A stretch of 64,000 nucleotides of DNA, taken from assembly GCA_018241505.1 (NCBI GenBank), contig JAFEDS010000010.1, positions 434,001 through 498,000 of the forward strand, written 5' to 3'. The notes beneath the pieces were generated by a model, which was given only the letters and a program-made list of their open reading frames with translations, did not search any database and had not been told where the DNA came from. The position numbers and the translations under genes are program-made. Of the stretch, positions 8,787 to 18,399 are shown in pieces. This DNA is from Pseudomonadota bacterium. GTDB taxonomy: Bacteria; Pseudomonadota; Gammaproteobacteria; Steroidobacterales; Steroidobacteraceae. Position 1 is the stretch's first letter, and the number at the start of each line of letters is the position of its first letter.

Positions 8787-9110
8787 ATGACCTTTGTCGT
8801 TACTGAAAACTGCATCAAGTGCAAAGAAATGGACTGCGTGGAAGTCTGCCCGGTGGACTGCTTCCACGAGGGCCCCAATTTCCTTGCGATTGATCCGGAC
8901 GAGTGCATTGACTGCACCCTGTGCGAGCCTGAGTGCCCCATTGAGGCGATTTTCTCCGAGGAAGAGCTGCCGGCCGGCCAGGAAAACTTCAAGCAGCTCA
9001 ATGCCGAGCTGGCGAAGCTGTGGCCCGTGATTACCGAAAAGAAGGATCCGCCCGCCGACCACGAAGAGTGGCGCGGCAAGCCGGACAAGCTCAAGCTGCT
9101 GGAGCGCTGA
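8787..9110 (+). CDS. fdxA: 7Fe-8S ferredoxin FdxA
   Basis: 107 residues, the usual length of the Azotobacter FdI/FdxA family. The Cys pattern is complete: C9-x2-C12-x4-C17-x3-C21-P, with C25, for the [3Fe-4S] site and C40-x2-C43-x2-C46-x3-C50-P for the [4Fe-4S] site. The C-terminal helix region ([20 protein letters not shown]) is characteristic. It is a small cytoplasmic electron carrier whose partner is not encoded nearby. It is convergent with dsbC, 32 bases away. Confidence 0.95.
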   Translation: MTFVVTENCIKCKEMDCVEVCPVDCFHEGPNFLAIDPDECIDCTLCEPECPIEAIFSEEELPAGQENFKQLNAELAKLWPVITEKKDPPADHEEWRGKPDKLKLLER

Positions 9111-9123
9111 GCGTCACTCAGCC

Positions 9124-9142
9124 CCGACCCGCCGGGCGTCGG
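9124..9142. terminator. GC-rich hairpin between convergent fdxA and dsbC
   Basis: CCGAC at 9124-9128 pairs with GTCGG at 9138-9142 around a 9-base GC-rich loop. It lies exactly between the two convergent stops. No T-run follows on either strand, so it is at best a weak or Rho-assisted bidirectional terminator. Confidence 0.25.
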
Positions 9143-9841
9143 CTACCGCGACTTCTGGAGCTCCTTCGCGAGCTCCACGGGGGTCATGTAGCCCCCGATC
9201 AGGTCCCCATTGGCCAATACAATGGCCGGCGTTCCCTGTAAGGCGAAATCCTGTCCCAGCGCATAGTGCCTGGCGACCGGATTGGGGCAGGCCTTCGCTT
9301 TGAGCGGCAGTCCCCGCTTGGCCTGGGTGAGCGCCTCATTGCGATTGCTGGAGCACCAGACCTCTTCCGCCTTCGTCCACGACTCCGTGTTCGGTCCCGT
9401 ACGCGGGTAGAACAGGTAACGCACACGGATCCCCAGGCGGTTGTAGTCGGCGATCTGGCTGTGCAACTGCCGGCAGTACGCGCAATCAACATCCGTAAAA
9501 ACCGTTACGGTGTACTTCGGATCCCGCGGACCAAATACGAGCATCTCGGATTCCGGGATGGCGTTGATCAGCTTCGCGCGCGCGGCTCGCCGATGCGCCT
9601 CGGTGAGATTGTCATTGTTGGAAGTGTCGAGCAGGTCGCCGTTCAGCGCGTACTTGCCATCGGCGGTGACATACACGATCTCCGGGCCGTGGCTCAGCTC
9701 GTACAGACCCGCCACCGGAGTCGGCCGGATATCCTCCACTCGCGTGCCGGGGAACTGCTTCGCTATGACGGCCCGAGGATCCTCGTCAGCCTGGGCGACT
9801 GCTGAAAACAGCAGGAAAAAAAGCAGGATTCTCGATAGCAT
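9143..9841 (-). CDS. dsbC: Thiol:disulfide interchange protein DsbC
   Basis: 232 residues with a signal peptide (to about AVAQA). The N-terminal dimerisation domain (residues 20-85) is followed by a thioredoxin-fold domain with active site C120-A-Y-C123 in FTDVDCAYCRQLH and a cis-Pro loop GTPAIV. DsbC isomerises wrong disulfides in the periplasm. A second Cys pair (Cys in VWCSSN and KACPNP) matches the structural disulfide of the E. coli protein. It lies downstream of xerD on the same strand, the same order as in E. coli, which supports the assignment. Confidence 0.95.
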   Translation of the reverse strand: MLSRILLFFLLFSAVAQADEDPRAVIAKQFPGTRVEDIRPTPVAGLYELSHGPEIVYVTADGKYALNGDLLDTSNNDNLTEAHRRAARAKLINAIPESEMLVFGPRDPKYTVTVFTDVDCAYCRQLHSQIADYNRLGIRVRYLFYPRTGPNTESWTKAEEVWCSSNRNEALTQAKRGLPLKAKACPNPVARHYALGQDFALQGTPAIVLANGDLIGGYMTPVELAKELQKSR

Positions 9842-9905
9842 GAGGGCAGTCTAGCAGAACATCCGCGTGGCACCGATGTGCGCCATTGGAGACGACTAGT
9901 GGCGA

Positions 9906-10814
9906 CTAGCCCCGCGGATGATGCTGGCTGTGCATCTCTTTCAAACGCTCACGAGCCACGTGTGTGTAGATTTGCGTAGTCGACAAATCACTGTGACCCA
10001 GAAGCATCTGCACGACGCGAAGGTCCGCGCCGTGATTCAGCAGATGAGTTGCAAAGGCGTGACGCAGCGTGTGCGGCGACAGCTCTTTCGAAATGCCCGA
10101 CTTGCGCGCGTAACGCTTGATGATGTGCCAGAAGGCCTGGCGCGTCATGCGGTCACCGCGACGCGTGGGGAACAGGTAGTCGGTCTGCCGCTCGAGCAGA
10201 ATCTCGCTGCGCGCGCCGTTGAAGAATTCCGTCAGCCAGCGCATCGCCTCTTCGCCCAGGGGAATCAACCGCTCGCGGTTGCCCTTGCCCATGATGCGAA
10301 TGACACCCTGGTTGAGGTTAACCTGGCCGTGACGCAGGTTGACGAGCTCGGACACCCGCAATCCGGTCGCGTACAGCACTTCGAGCATCGCCCGATCCCG
10401 GTTGCCGAGCGGATCGCTCACAACAGGGGCCGACAACAACGCCTCGACTTCTTCCTCGGTCAGCGACTTCGGCAACGAACGGCCAATCTTCGGCATGGCA
10501 ATCTGAGCCGTCGGATCCTCGCGGACCTGACCCTCACGCACGAGGTAGCGGAAGAATCGGCGGAAACTGGAAAGCTGACGTGCGGTCGAGCGCGGTCGCG
10601 CGCCGGCGTGCACACGCCAGGCAATGAAATCCTGGAGGTCGGCGCGGGAGGTCGCCATCATGGCGATATGCCGCTCCGCCAGCCATCGGGACAGCGCAGT
10701 CAAGTCTGCGCGGTAGGCTGCCAGAGTGTTTGGCGACAGCCCGCGTTCCAACCACACGGCGTCGAGGAAGCGGGACACAGCCGGATCGGCGGCGGAGTCG
10801 GCACCGGACGTCAT
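9906..10814 (-). CDS. xerD: Site-specific tyrosine recombinase XerD
   Basis: 302 residues from the ATG at 10814, close to the 298 of E. coli XerD. The longer frame to 10874 adds 20 poorly matching residues. The N-terminal SAM-like core-binding domain (VSRFLDAVWLERGLSPNTLA) is followed by the catalytic domain with the complete set R153 (ATGLRVSEL), K177 (GKGNRERLIPL), H248 and R251 (HTLRHAFATHLL), H274 (LGHSDLSTTQIY) and nucleophile Y283. With XerC it resolves chromosome dimers at dif. The gene leads into dsbC. The partner xerC and the dif site are not in the window. Confidence 0.95.
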   Translation of the reverse strand: MTSGADSAADPAVSRFLDAVWLERGLSPNTLAAYRADLTALSRWLAERHIAMMATSRADLQDFIAWRVHAGARPRSTARQLSSFRRFFRYLVREGQVREDPTAQIAMPKIGRSLPKSLTEEEVEALLSAPVVSDPLGNRDRAMLEVLYATGLRVSELVNLRHGQVNLNQGVIRIMGKGNRERLIPLGEEAMRWLTEFFNGARSEILLERQTDYLFPTRRGDRMTRQAFWHIIKRYARKSGISKELSPHTLRHAFATHLLNHGADLRVVQMLLGHSDLSTTQIYTHVARERLKEMHSQHHPRG

Positions 10815-10963
10815 GGCGATTGCAGTAGCCTGCTTCGACAAAATCCCATCTCGCTGGAGACCCGCGAGTGCCACCCGGCAGCTCTGATATGGACAGGCCT
10901 CTTGCTGTAGTCAGCGACATCCGATGTCGCCTGCGCAGTATGGTGAGCCCCAGGTGATACCTG

Positions 10964-10979
10964 CGTGATCATGATCACA
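10964..10979. promoter_or_regulatory. Candidate CRP/Clp-family binding site
   Basis: The site reads CGTGATCATGATCACA, which fits the CRP consensus TGTGA-N6-TCACA at 9 of 10 fixed positions. Its inner 14 bases (10965-10978) are a perfect palindrome. It lies between divergent xerD and the acyltransferase gene, 74 bases before the latter's ATG, a plausible activating position. The rest of the 238-base gap is AT-richer than its surroundings (around 10980-11050) and holds no gene. Confidence 0.45.
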
Positions 10980-11052
10980 TCTGCCATGAAGCATTAACAT
11001 AAAGAGAACCACATCACATACCGCGGGCACTGCATTAAACGATATACACACG

Positions 11053-11850
11053 ATGATTGAGCCAAACACCGACCAACCTGTGACCGGAGTCCGGGCCGCG
11101 CTTCTGGCAGCGCTGCGGATTGCATATGGAACCTACGCCATCGCCGCCTTCATGCTGCTGGCGTTATGTATACTTTTGGCGACACTTTTCCTGCCGGGGG
11201 TGAAACGGCGCCGCGCGGCAGCAAGGGCCGGCGCTCGTACATTTCTGTGGGTCGCGGGCATGCGCCTGACAGTGAAATGCCTCGATCGGCTGCCCGCGGG
11301 CCAGTGCGTCGTCGTCTCGAATCACGCGAGCTACATCGACGGAGTTGTGTTCACGGCGGCACTGCCTCCCCGATTTGGATTTGTGATCAAACGCGAGATG
11401 AACAGCGTGCCGCTGGCAGGCCTGCTGTTGCGCAGACTGGGCTCGGAGTTTGTCGAACGGTTCAACCGCAATCGCGGTGCCGCAGACGCGCGCCGCGTGC
11501 TTCGCAATGCCGCCAACGGCAACTCGCTCGTGTTTTTCCCGGAAGGCACCTTTCCCCGCGATCCCGGGCTGTTGAAGTTTCACACCGGCGCGTTTCTGAC
11601 GGCCGCGCGGGCGGGATGCCCTGTTGTACCGGCGACCATCAAGGGCACGAGGGTGGCGCTCTCGCCCCGCGGAGCCCTGCCGCGGCCGGGTCGCATTGTT
11701 GTTGAAATCCTGTCACCGGTAGCGGCCACCACCGACAACACGGAAATGGGGGCCTCGGAGCTGCGCGATCGCGCGCGGGAGTCCATTTTGCGCGAGTTGG
11801 GTGAGCCGGACAGGGCGGTGCCACCGCCGGCGGCCAGTGCGGCCGCATAG
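11053..11850 (+). CDS. 1-acyl-sn-glycerol-3-phosphate acyltransferase (PlsC-like)
   Basis: 265 residues. An N-terminal membrane segment (about 28-50) precedes the acyltransferase domain with motif I NHASYIDG (H91-x4-D96), motif II around FVERFNRNRG, motif III FFPEGTF (162-167) and motif IV VVPATIKG. Members move an acyl chain onto lysophosphatidic acid to make phosphatidic acid at the inner membrane. It is longer than typical PlsC because of its C-terminal 30 residues, so a different acceptor is possible. It is monocistronic and convergent with icmF. Confidence 0.85.
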   Translation: MIEPNTDQPVTGVRAALLAALRIAYGTYAIAAFMLLALCILLATLFLPGVKRRRAAARAGARTFLWVAGMRLTVKCLDRLPAGQCVVVSNHASYIDGVVFTAALPPRFGFVIKREMNSVPLAGLLLRRLGSEFVERFNRNRGAADARRVLRNAANGNSLVFFPEGTFPRDPGLLKFHTGAFLTAARAGCPVVPATIKGTRVALSPRGALPRPGRIVVEILSPVAATTDNTEMGASELRDRARESILRELGEPDRAVPPPAASAAA

Positions 11851-11865
11851 CCTCGTTTATTTGGC

Positions 11866-11879
11866 GCGGCACTAGCCGC
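11866..11879. terminator. Small hairpin between convergent plsC-like gene and icmF
   Basis: GCGGC, a 4-base loop (ACTA), then GCCGC, in the 50-base gap between the two stops. There is no T-run, so termination activity is doubtful. Confidence 0.2.
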
Positions 11880-11900
11880 TCGCAGCCCGGGGCACCAACC

Positions 11901-14900
11901 TTACATGTTGCGCCGGTACTGCCCACCTACCTCATACAGCGCATGTGAAATCTGCCCCAGCGAGCAGTACTTCACACTCTCCATCAATTCCTCGAACACA
12001 TTGCCGCCGCCCGAGGCGGCGGCCTGCAAGCGCTTCAACGCCTCGCCCGACACCGGCTGATTGCGCGCCTGGTATGCGCGCACCGCCTTCACCTGATCCT
12101 GCTTTTCCTCTTCCGTCGAGCGGATCAGCTCGGCACCCTTGTGCTCTTCGTCCCCACCCGTTTTCGACAGGTACGTGTTGACACCAACAATGGGGTAACT
12201 GCCGTCGTGCTTTTTCGTTTCGTAGTACAGCGACTCTTCCTGGATCTTGCCGCGCTGATACATGGTCTCCATCGCGCCCAGCACGCCACCGCGCTCGGAC
12301 AATGAATCAAACTCCTTGTACACAGCCTCTTCCAGCAGGTCGGTCAGGTACTCGATGGCGAACGATCCTTGCAGCGGGTTCTGGTTTTTGTTCAGCCCCA
12401 ACTCGCGGTTGATGATGAGCTGAATGGCCACCGCGCGCCGCACGCTCTCCTCGGTCGGCGTGGTCAGCGCTTCGTCATACGCGTTGGTATGCAGGCTGTT
12501 GCAGTTGTCGAACAGCGCGTACAGCGCCTGCAGCGTCGTGCGGATGTCATTGAACGAAATCTCGCGCGCATGCAGGCTGCGGCCGGATGTCTGCACGTGA
12601 TATTTCAACATCTGGCTGCGCGGACCCGCCTTGTACAGATCGCGCATGGCCCGCGCCCAGATCCGCCGCGCCACCCGTCCGATCACCGCATATTCCGGGT
12701 CCATGCCGTTCGAGAAGAAGAACGACAGGTTGGGCGCGAAATCATCGATCTTCATGCCGCGCGCCAGGTAATACTCCACGATGGTGAACCCATTCGCGAG
12801 CGTGAAGGCGAGCTGCGACACCGGGTTCGCACCGGCTTCGGCAATGTGATAACCGGAGATGGACACCGAGTAGAAATTCCTGACTTTCCGGTCAATGAAA
12901 TACTGCTGCACATCACCCATCATGCGCAGCGCGAATTCCGTAGAGAAAATGCAGGTATTCTGGGCCTGATCTTCCTTCAGGATGTCCGCTTGAACGGTAC
13001 CGCGCACGGCCTGCAACGCCTCGGCCTTGATCCGCTCGTACACATCGGGCGCGACGAGCCTGTCGCCAGTAATGCCCAGCAGGGCCAACCCGCTTCCATC
13101 ATGGCCCTTGGGTAACTCTCCCTTGTAGGCGGGCGGCGGAGCGTCCGACGCTTGCAGGTGAGTCGCGATTTTCTTCTGCGCCTCCCCCCACTTGCCCTCC
13201 GCCTTGAGGTAACGCTCGACCCGCTGATCGATAGCCGTGTTCATGAACATCGCCAGCAACATGGGCGCCGGGCCGTTGATGGTCATGGAAACGGAGGTTG
13301 TCGGTAGACACAGATCAAAGCCCGAATAGAGCTTCTTCATGTCGTCCAAAGTTGCAATCGACACACCCGAGTTGCCGGTACGTCCGTAAACGTCAGGTCG
13401 CGTGTCAGGGTCTTCGCCATACAGCGTAGTCGAGTCGAACGCTGTGGAAAGACGCGCAGCACCGTGCCCGCCGGCAACGTAGTGGAAGCGCCTGTTGGTT
13501 CTTTCAGGTCCGCCTTCGCCCGCGAACATGCGGGTCGGATCTTCGCCCTCGCGGCGATATGGAAACACACCGCCCGTATAGGGATAGGAGCCGGGCAGAT
13601 TCTCAGTCGCGAGGAAGTGCAGAATTTCACCCCAGTCCTTGAAGCTGGGGACAGCGAGCTTCGGAATGGGCTGGCGCGCGAGACTTTCGGTGTAGTTGTC
13701 GCCAACAACATCCTTGTCACGCACCTTGTACGAATACTTCTCGGCGGTCGCGGCCGCCGAGCGTGCCGGCCATGCCTTCAGTTCCCAAACCCCCTGAGTG
13801 CCAATCTCATCGAGGGCCCGATTGTACGCGCGGCGCAATTCGCGCCTGCTGGCGTCAGTCGACTCATCGGCCAATGCCGCTTCCGGATAGCGATCCAAGG
13901 GTCCCGGCAACTGAGCGTCGTGCAGCGTCTTCAGCGCTTGATAAATGCCGAAGGCCCGACGCGCCGCATCCTCCTGGCCCTTCAGATCCTCGCGAACTGC
14001 CCTGCCGTGTTGAGCGATTTCGGCCAGGTAACGAGTGCGCTGCCCTGGAATCAACGGCTCGCGCGCAACGAGCTCCGTAGGTCCCGCATCCGCAACCTGC
14101 CACAGCGCCGGACTGATCTGTTTGTTCGTCAGCGCCTGGCACATCGCCGCAAAAAGCCGGTTCACACCCGGGTCGTTGAAGCGGCTGGCGATGGTCGGGT
14201 AAACCGGAATATTGCCGTCGGGAAGTTGCGCCTGGTCGGGGTGATTGCGGCGCCATTGCTTGCGCACGTCGCGCAAACTATCCGCCGCCCCGCGCTTCTC
14301 GGCTTTGTTGAGGACGATCAGGTCCGCAAAGTCGAGCATGTCGATCTTCTCGAGCTGGCTGGCGGCGCCGTATTCGCTGGTCATGACATACAGCGACAGG
14401 TCGACCAGGTCGACAATCTCGGTGTCCGACTGCCCGATACCGGCCGTCTCCACAATGATCAGGTCGAAGCCCGCGGCCTTGTATAGATCAATGACCTCCT
14501 TCAATACCGCTGAGGTCGCCAGATTCTGGCGGCGCGTCGCCAGCGAGCGCATGAAGATGGCATCCGACGACAGGCTGTTCATCCGGATCCGATCGCCGAG
14601 CAGGGCCCCACCGCTACGCCGGCGGGTCGGGTCCATGGCCACCACGGCAATCTGCTTACCCGGGAAATAGCGAACGAAGCGGGCCAGCAGCTCATCGGTG
14701 AGGCTCGACTTACCCGCGCCGCCCGTTCCGGTGATGCCAATCACCGGCACCTTGTTCCTGGACTTGGCCAGGGCGCGACGAATAAGCTGTCGCTGCGCAT
14801 CCTCTTCACCCGCGGCTTCGAGCACGGAGAGGGTCCGCGCAATGTGCCCATGATCTCGGGCATTGAGCGGCCCGAACTCGAAGGCCGGCTTTTGAACGCC

Positions 14901-15359
14901 CGAGATTCGTACAAAAACGTCATCGATCATCCCCTTGAGGCCCATCTTGCGGCCGTCCTCGGGGGTATAAATCTTCTCCACACCATGGCGCTCGAGCGCC
15001 TCGATCTCATGTGGCGCGATCGTGCCGCCGCCGCCGACGATCACGCGAATGTCCGGCCGCCCCTTTTCCCGGAGCATGTCCACCATGTACTGGAAATACT
15101 CGTTGTGCCCACCCTGGTAGGAACTGACGGCAACCCCGTCGGCATCCTCTTGGATTGCGGCACGAACGATGTCGGCCACGCTGCGGTTGTGCCCCAGGTG
15201 GACCACCTCGGCGCCATGGGCCTGCAGAAGCCGCCGGATCATATTGATAGCGGCATCGTGGCCGTCAAAAAGCGACGCCGCGGAAATGAAGCGCAGCGGC
15301 GGCCGGGGTCCCGCCTGCACCGGTTTCGGGACAGCGCCGCCTTGGGTTCGGGCACTCAT
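11901..15359 (-). CDS. icmF: Fused isobutyryl-CoA mutase IcmF (B12-dependent mutase with built-in G-protein chaperone)
   Basis: 1152 residues in the order expected for IcmF. First is a B12-binding domain (23-155) with FDGHDAAIN, where His34 is the likely cobalt ligand. Next is a MeaB-like GTPase (about 203-480) with P-loop GTGGAGKS at 211-218. The C-terminal mutase barrel (from about 570) contains [39 protein letters not shown] and [16 protein letters not shown]. IcmF interconverts isobutyryl-CoA and n-butyryl-CoA (some also pivalyl/isovaleryl-CoA) using adenosylcobalamin. The fused GTPase gates cofactor loading. It is divergent from a TetR regulator over an 82-base gap with a strong inverted repeat. 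No ribosome site precedes the ATG. Confidence 0.95.
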   Translation of the reverse strand: MSARTQGGAVPKPVQAGPRPPLRFISAASLFDGHDAAINMIRRLLQAHGAEVVHLGHNRSVADIVRAAIQEDADGVAVSSYQGGHNEYFQYMVDMLREKGRPDIRVIVGGGGTIAPHEIEALERHGVEKIYTPEDGRKMGLKGMIDDVFVRISGVQKPAFEFGPLNARDHGHIARTLSVLEAAGEEDAQRQLIRRALAKSRNKVPVIGITGTGGAGKSSLTDELLARFVRYFPGKQIAVVAMDPTRRRSGGALLGDRIRMNSLSSDAIFMRSLATRRQNLATSAVLKEVIDLYKAAGFDLIIVETAGIGQSDTEIVDLVDLSLYVMTSEYGAASQLEKIDMLDFADLIVLNKAEKRGAADSLRDVRKQWRRNHPDQAQLPDGNIPVYPTIASRFNDPGVNRLFAAMCQALTNKQISPALWQVADAGPTELVAREPLIPGQRTRYLAEIAQHGRAVREDLKGQEDAARRAFGIYQALKTLHDAQLPGPLDRYPEAALADESTDASRRELRRAYNRALDEIGTQGVWELKAWPARSAAATAEKYSYKVRDKDVVGDNYTESLARQPIPKLAVPSFKDWGEILHFLATENLPGSYPYTGGVFPYRREGEDPTRMFAGEGGPERTNRRFHYVAGGHGAARLSTAFDSTTLYGEDPDTRPDVYGRTGNSGVSIATLDDMKKLYSGFDLCLPTTSVSMTINGPAPMLLAMFMNTAIDQRVERYLKAEGKWGEAQKKIATHLQASDAPPPAYKGELPKGHDGSGLALLGITGDRLVAPDVYERIKAEALQAVRGTVQADILKEDQAQNTCIFSTEFALRMMGDVQQYFIDRKVRNFYSVSISGYHIAEAGANPVSQLAFTLANGFTIVEYYLARGMKIDDFAPNLSFFFSNGMDPEYAVIGRVARRIWARAMRDLYKAGPRSQMLKYHVQTSGRSLHAREISFNDIRTTLQALYALFDNCNSLHTNAYDEALTTPTEESVRRAVAIQLIINRELGLNKNQNPLQGSFAIEYLTDLLEEAVYKEFDSLSERGGVLGAMETMYQRGKIQEESLYYETKKHDGSYPIVGVNTYLSKTGGDEEHKGAELIRSTEEEKQDQVKAVRAYQARNQPVSGEALKRLQAAASGGGNVFEELMESVKYCSLGQISHALYEVGGQYRRNM

Positions 15360-15369
15360 GTATTTTACG

Positions 15370-15392
15370 CGCCAGTAGGATGACTACTGGCG
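15370..15392. promoter_or_regulatory. Inverted repeat, likely TetR operator
   Basis: CGCCAGTAG at 15370-15378, a 5-base spacer, then CTACTGGCG at 15384-15392: perfect 9-bp arms. It starts 11 bases upstream of the icmF ATG, in the gap shared with the TetR gene. A second, weaker repeat (AGTAT-N6-ATACT, 15393-15408) abuts it. The size and position fit a TetR-family operator acting on both genes; the binding protein is inferred. Confidence 0.6.
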
Positions 15393-15441
15393 AGTATGAT
15401 CCTATACTGAGGGTGCGTTCAAGTTCCGATTTTTACTATAA

Positions 15442-16215
15442 ATGACCACCCGCAGAGCACGTGTGCCCACATCGGGCAAAGCCCGGACCCGCACTGATGG
15501 CAAAGCCGTCCGCGAAGCACGGCAGCCGGCGCATTTGGACGGCGACGCACCGGCCGCCCCTCGCCCCGCCGGCGCGAATGGGCACGCGCCGCCGCCATCG
15601 CCCTGGCGCGCGAGCCGCGAGCGCCAACACGACCGCGAGGTCAAACGCGAGGCCGTCATTCGCGCGGCCGCACACGCCTTCAACCTGAAGGGCTATCACA
15701 ACACCTCGCTCGATGACATCGCGGCGGCGTTGGAAGTCACGAAGCCCACGGTCTACTACTACGTCACCAACAAGGAACAGTTGCTGTTCGAATGTTTCGT
15801 TGCGGGAGTCGAGCGGATCCGTGAGGCATTCCGTGAGGTCCGCGACCAGGATATTCCTGCGCGCGACCGACTTCACGCTGTCCTGCGTCACTACGCCAGG
15901 ACCATGGCCTCGGAATTCGGCTGGGTCATGGTCCGCGTCGAGGAACAGGACTTGTCCGCCGACATGAGCAGCCATATCAAAGCCATCAAGTCGGAAATCG
16001 ACCAGGGCATCCGCCGCCTGATCCGTGAGGGCATCCAGGACGGTTCCATCCAACAGTGCGACCCGAAGATGACTGCCTTCGCTCTGGCAGGCTCTCTCAA
16101 CTGGATTGCGCACTGGTATCGGGAGAACCGGTCAATGACCGGCGCGGAAATTGCGGATGCGTTCATAACAGTTTTTGACACCGGGTTGCAGCCACGCCGC
16201 GGCACCCGATCCTAA
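15442..16215 (+). CDS. TetR/AcrR-family transcriptional regulator
   Basis: 257 residues. The helix-turn-helix domain (about 70-120) shows the TetR pattern: REAVIRAAAHAFNLKGYHNT, SLDDIAAALEVTKPTVYYYV, NKEQLLFE. The C-terminal part is the usual variable ligand domain. The first 60 residues are Pro/Ala/Arg-rich and unlike the family, so the real start may lie downstream; a candidate is the GTG at 15460. It is divergent from icmF and followed by the thiolase after 18 bases. It probably senses an acyl-CoA and controls the acyl-CoA genes here. Confidence 0.88.
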   Translation: MTTRRARVPTSGKARTRTDGKAVREARQPAHLDGDAPAAPRPAGANGHAPPPSPWRASRERQHDREVKREAVIRAAAHAFNLKGYHNTSLDDIAAALEVTKPTVYYYVTNKEQLLFECFVAGVERIREAFREVRDQDIPARDRLHAVLRHYARTMASEFGWVMVRVEEQDLSADMSSHIKAIKSEIDQGIRRLIREGIQDGSIQQCDPKMTAFALAGSLNWIAHWYRENRSMTGAEIADAFITVFDTGLQPRRGTRS

Positions 16216-16233
16216 CTCGCAGAGGTTCCTGTC

Positions 16234-17418
16234 ATGTCAGACCATGATGTTGTCATCGTTTCGGCCAAGCGGACTCCCATCGGTGCGTTCCAGGGCGTCC
16301 TGACCCCCGTCACGGCCACTCAACTCGGTAGCGCCGCCATCAAGGCCGCCATTGACGCGTCCGGCGTGAAGGCCGGCGATATTCAGGAACTGATCATGGG
16401 TTGCGTGCTTCCCGCGGGCTTGGGACAAGGTCCGGCGCGCCAGGCGGCGTTGGGAGCCGGCGTACCGATCAGCACGCCGGCCGTGACCATCAACAAGCTG
16501 TGCGGCTCCGGATTGAAGGCCGTGATGATGGCTTCGGACCAGATCCGTACCGGCGATATCGAAATCGCCCTCGCGGGCGGGCTCGAGTCAATGACCAACG
16601 CCCCCTACCTGTTGATGAAAGCCCGTGCCGGATATCGCATGGGTCACGGAGAGATCTTTGATCACATGTTCCTCGACGGTCTCAACAGCCCGTTCGATGG
16701 AAAGGCCATGGGCTGCTTCGCCGACGCGACGGCTGCCAAGTACAACTTCACACGCGCCCAGCAGGATGCATTCGCTGCAGAGTCTGTCCGACGCGCCATG
16801 CATGCGGTCGAATCCGGAGCTTTCGACAAGGAAGTCACACCGGTGACGGTCAAGACCCGCAAGGGTGAAGTCGTCGTATCGCGTGACGAAACACCAGCGA
16901 CATGCAACATCGAAAAGATTCCGTCACTGAAGCCTGCGTTCGGCAAAGAGGGCACAGTAACCGCAGCCAGCTCATCGTCGATTTCCGACGGCGCCGCTGC
17001 ATTAGTCCTCACGAGCGCCGGAGCGGCAAAGGCCCGCGGCCTCAAGCCCCTCGCCCGTGTGCTCGCATACGCCAGCCACTCTCAGGAACCGGAGTGGTTC
17101 ACAATTGCCCCCGTCGGCGCGATCAAGAAGGTCCTGGCGAAGCTCGGCTGGCGTCCACACGACGCTGATCTCTATGAGATCAACGAGGCATTCGCGGCGG
17201 TCACGATGGTCGCCATGAAGGACGTCGACATCGATCACTCCCGCGTAAACGTCAATGGCGGCGCCTGCGCCTTGGGGCATCCCATCGGCGCCACCGGCGC
17301 ACGTATTCTCACCACACTGATCCACGCCTTACAGCAGAATGGCAAGAAGCGCGGCATCGCGTCGTTGTGCATCGGCGGCGGAGAGGCTGTGGCTGTGGCG
17401 GTGGAGATGATCGCCTAA
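16234..17418 (+). CDS. Acetyl-CoA C-acetyltransferase (thiolase)
   Basis: 394 residues, full length for a degradative/biosynthetic thiolase. The nucleophile is Cys90 in TINKLCGSGLKAVM. The second active-site set is GGACALGHPIGATGARIL (His) and SLCIGGGEAVAV (Cys near the C-terminus). It condenses two acetyl-CoA or cleaves acetoacetyl-CoA. An AGAGG-type ribosome site lies upstream. With acetoacetyl-CoA synthetase downstream at 20034, the cleavage direction (acetoacetate to acetyl-CoA) is the more likely role. It could equally supply acetoacetyl-CoA; no phaC or phaB gene is near. Confidence 0.92.
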   Translation: MSDHDVVIVSAKRTPIGAFQGVLTPVTATQLGSAAIKAAIDASGVKAGDIQELIMGCVLPAGLGQGPARQAALGAGVPISTPAVTINKLCGSGLKAVMMASDQIRTGDIEIALAGGLESMTNAPYLLMKARAGYRMGHGEIFDHMFLDGLNSPFDGKAMGCFADATAAKYNFTRAQQDAFAAESVRRAMHAVESGAFDKEVTPVTVKTRKGEVVVSRDETPATCNIEKIPSLKPAFGKEGTVTAASSSSISDGAAALVLTSAGAAKARGLKPLARVLAYASHSQEPEWFTIAPVGAIKKVLAKLGWRPHDADLYEINEAFAAVTMVAMKDVDIDHSRVNVNGGACALGHPIGATGARILTTLIHALQQNGKKRGIASLCIGGGEAVAVAVEMIA

Positions 17419-17631
17419 CACACTCGAGCGGCGCCCCGCGCGTGGCCAATGCCTACACGCAGGCGCGGGCCGTGGCGCAATGGGCCAGCGGACACGCCCA
17501 CCGGGTGCCGCCGGCTCCTGTCGCGCCGGATCAATTGGATGTCGCCCGCGCGCCCGTTCAGGGTGCCGCGGGCGGTATGATTAACTTGTGAGCCGGGTTC
17601 CAAAAGAATGCCCGGCCTGATGGGGAGCCTT

Positions 17632-18399
17632 ATGAAGATTCAAGACGCTCGCGCAGTCGTCACCGGTGGCGCATCTGGTCTCGGTGCCGCTGTCGGCAGC
17701 CATATTGCCTCGAAGGGTGGCAAAGTCGTTCTCGTAGATGTCCAGGAAGGCCCCGGCCAGTCCATGGCGGCCAAATTGGGCGCCAACGCCTCGTTCCTGC
17801 GCTGCGATGTGACTTCCGAAGCCGAAGTCAACTCCACGATGGAAACCGCCGCGTCGCGCATGGGCGGCCTCAACCTGCTCGTCAACTGCGCAGGTGTCGT
17901 AGGTGCAGGCCGTGTCCTCGGCAAGAACGGCCCGATGGCAGGTGATTTCTTCGCCAAGGTGGTGCACATCAACCTGATCGGCACATTCCTTTGCGACAAG
18001 GCCGCTGCGAACATCATGCAGAACAACACGCCGACCGCGGACGGTGAGCGCGGTTTGCTGATTCACACCGCATCGGTTGCCGCGTACGAAGGCCAGATCG
18101 GCCAGGCTGCCTACTCCGCGACTAAGGCAGGCCTCGCCGGCATGGTCCTGCCGATGGCCCGCGAACTCGCGCGCATCGGTGTCCGTTGCATGGCCATCGC
18201 CCCCGGCATTTTCCACACTCCCATGGTCGATGGCATGACCCCGGAGTTGCAGGCCTCGCTGGCGAGCCAGATTCCCTTCCCCAGCCGCCTCGGCAAACCG
18301 GAAGAATTCGCGCAGCTCGTGGCCTCGATTTTCGAGATTCCCATGTTGAACGGTGAGACCATCCGCCTCGACGGCGCCATCCGAATGCAGCCCAAATGA
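17632..18399 (+). CDS. SDR-family dehydrogenase, 3-hydroxyacyl-CoA dehydrogenase type 2-like
   Basis: 255 residues from the ATG at 17632, which has a GGGGAG ribosome site; the longer frame to 17608 lacks one. Rossmann motif VVTGGASGLGAAV, NAG-type motif VNCAGV, and the catalytic Ser-Tyr-Lys set (HTASVAAYEG; YSATKAG). The PGIFHTPM stretch and overall pattern match HSD17B10-like short-chain 3-hydroxyacyl-CoA dehydrogenases, which oxidise 2-methyl-3-hydroxybutyryl-CoA and short 3-hydroxyacyl-CoA with NAD. The 213-base gap before it (17419-17631) holds nothing I recognise. Its stop overlaps the ATG of the ETF-QO gene (ATGA), so the two are translationally coupled. Confidence 0.85.
   Translation: MKIQDARAVVTGGASGLGAAVGSHIASKGGKVVLVDVQEGPGQSMAAKLGANASFLRCDVTSEAEVNSTMETAASRMGGLNLLVNCAGVVGAGRVLGKNGPMAGDFFAKVVHINLIGTFLCDKAAANIMQNNTPTADGERGLLIHTASVAAYEGQIGQAAYSATKAGLAGMVLPMARELARIGVRCMAIAPGIFHTPMVDGMTPELQASLASQIPFPSRLGKPEEFAQLVASIFEIPMLNGETIRLDGAIRMQPK

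Noticed and set aside
17419-17631. Gap after the thiolase searched for a small gene or RNA
   Set aside because: No frame with a ribosome site and no convincing hairpin-plus-T terminator was seen.
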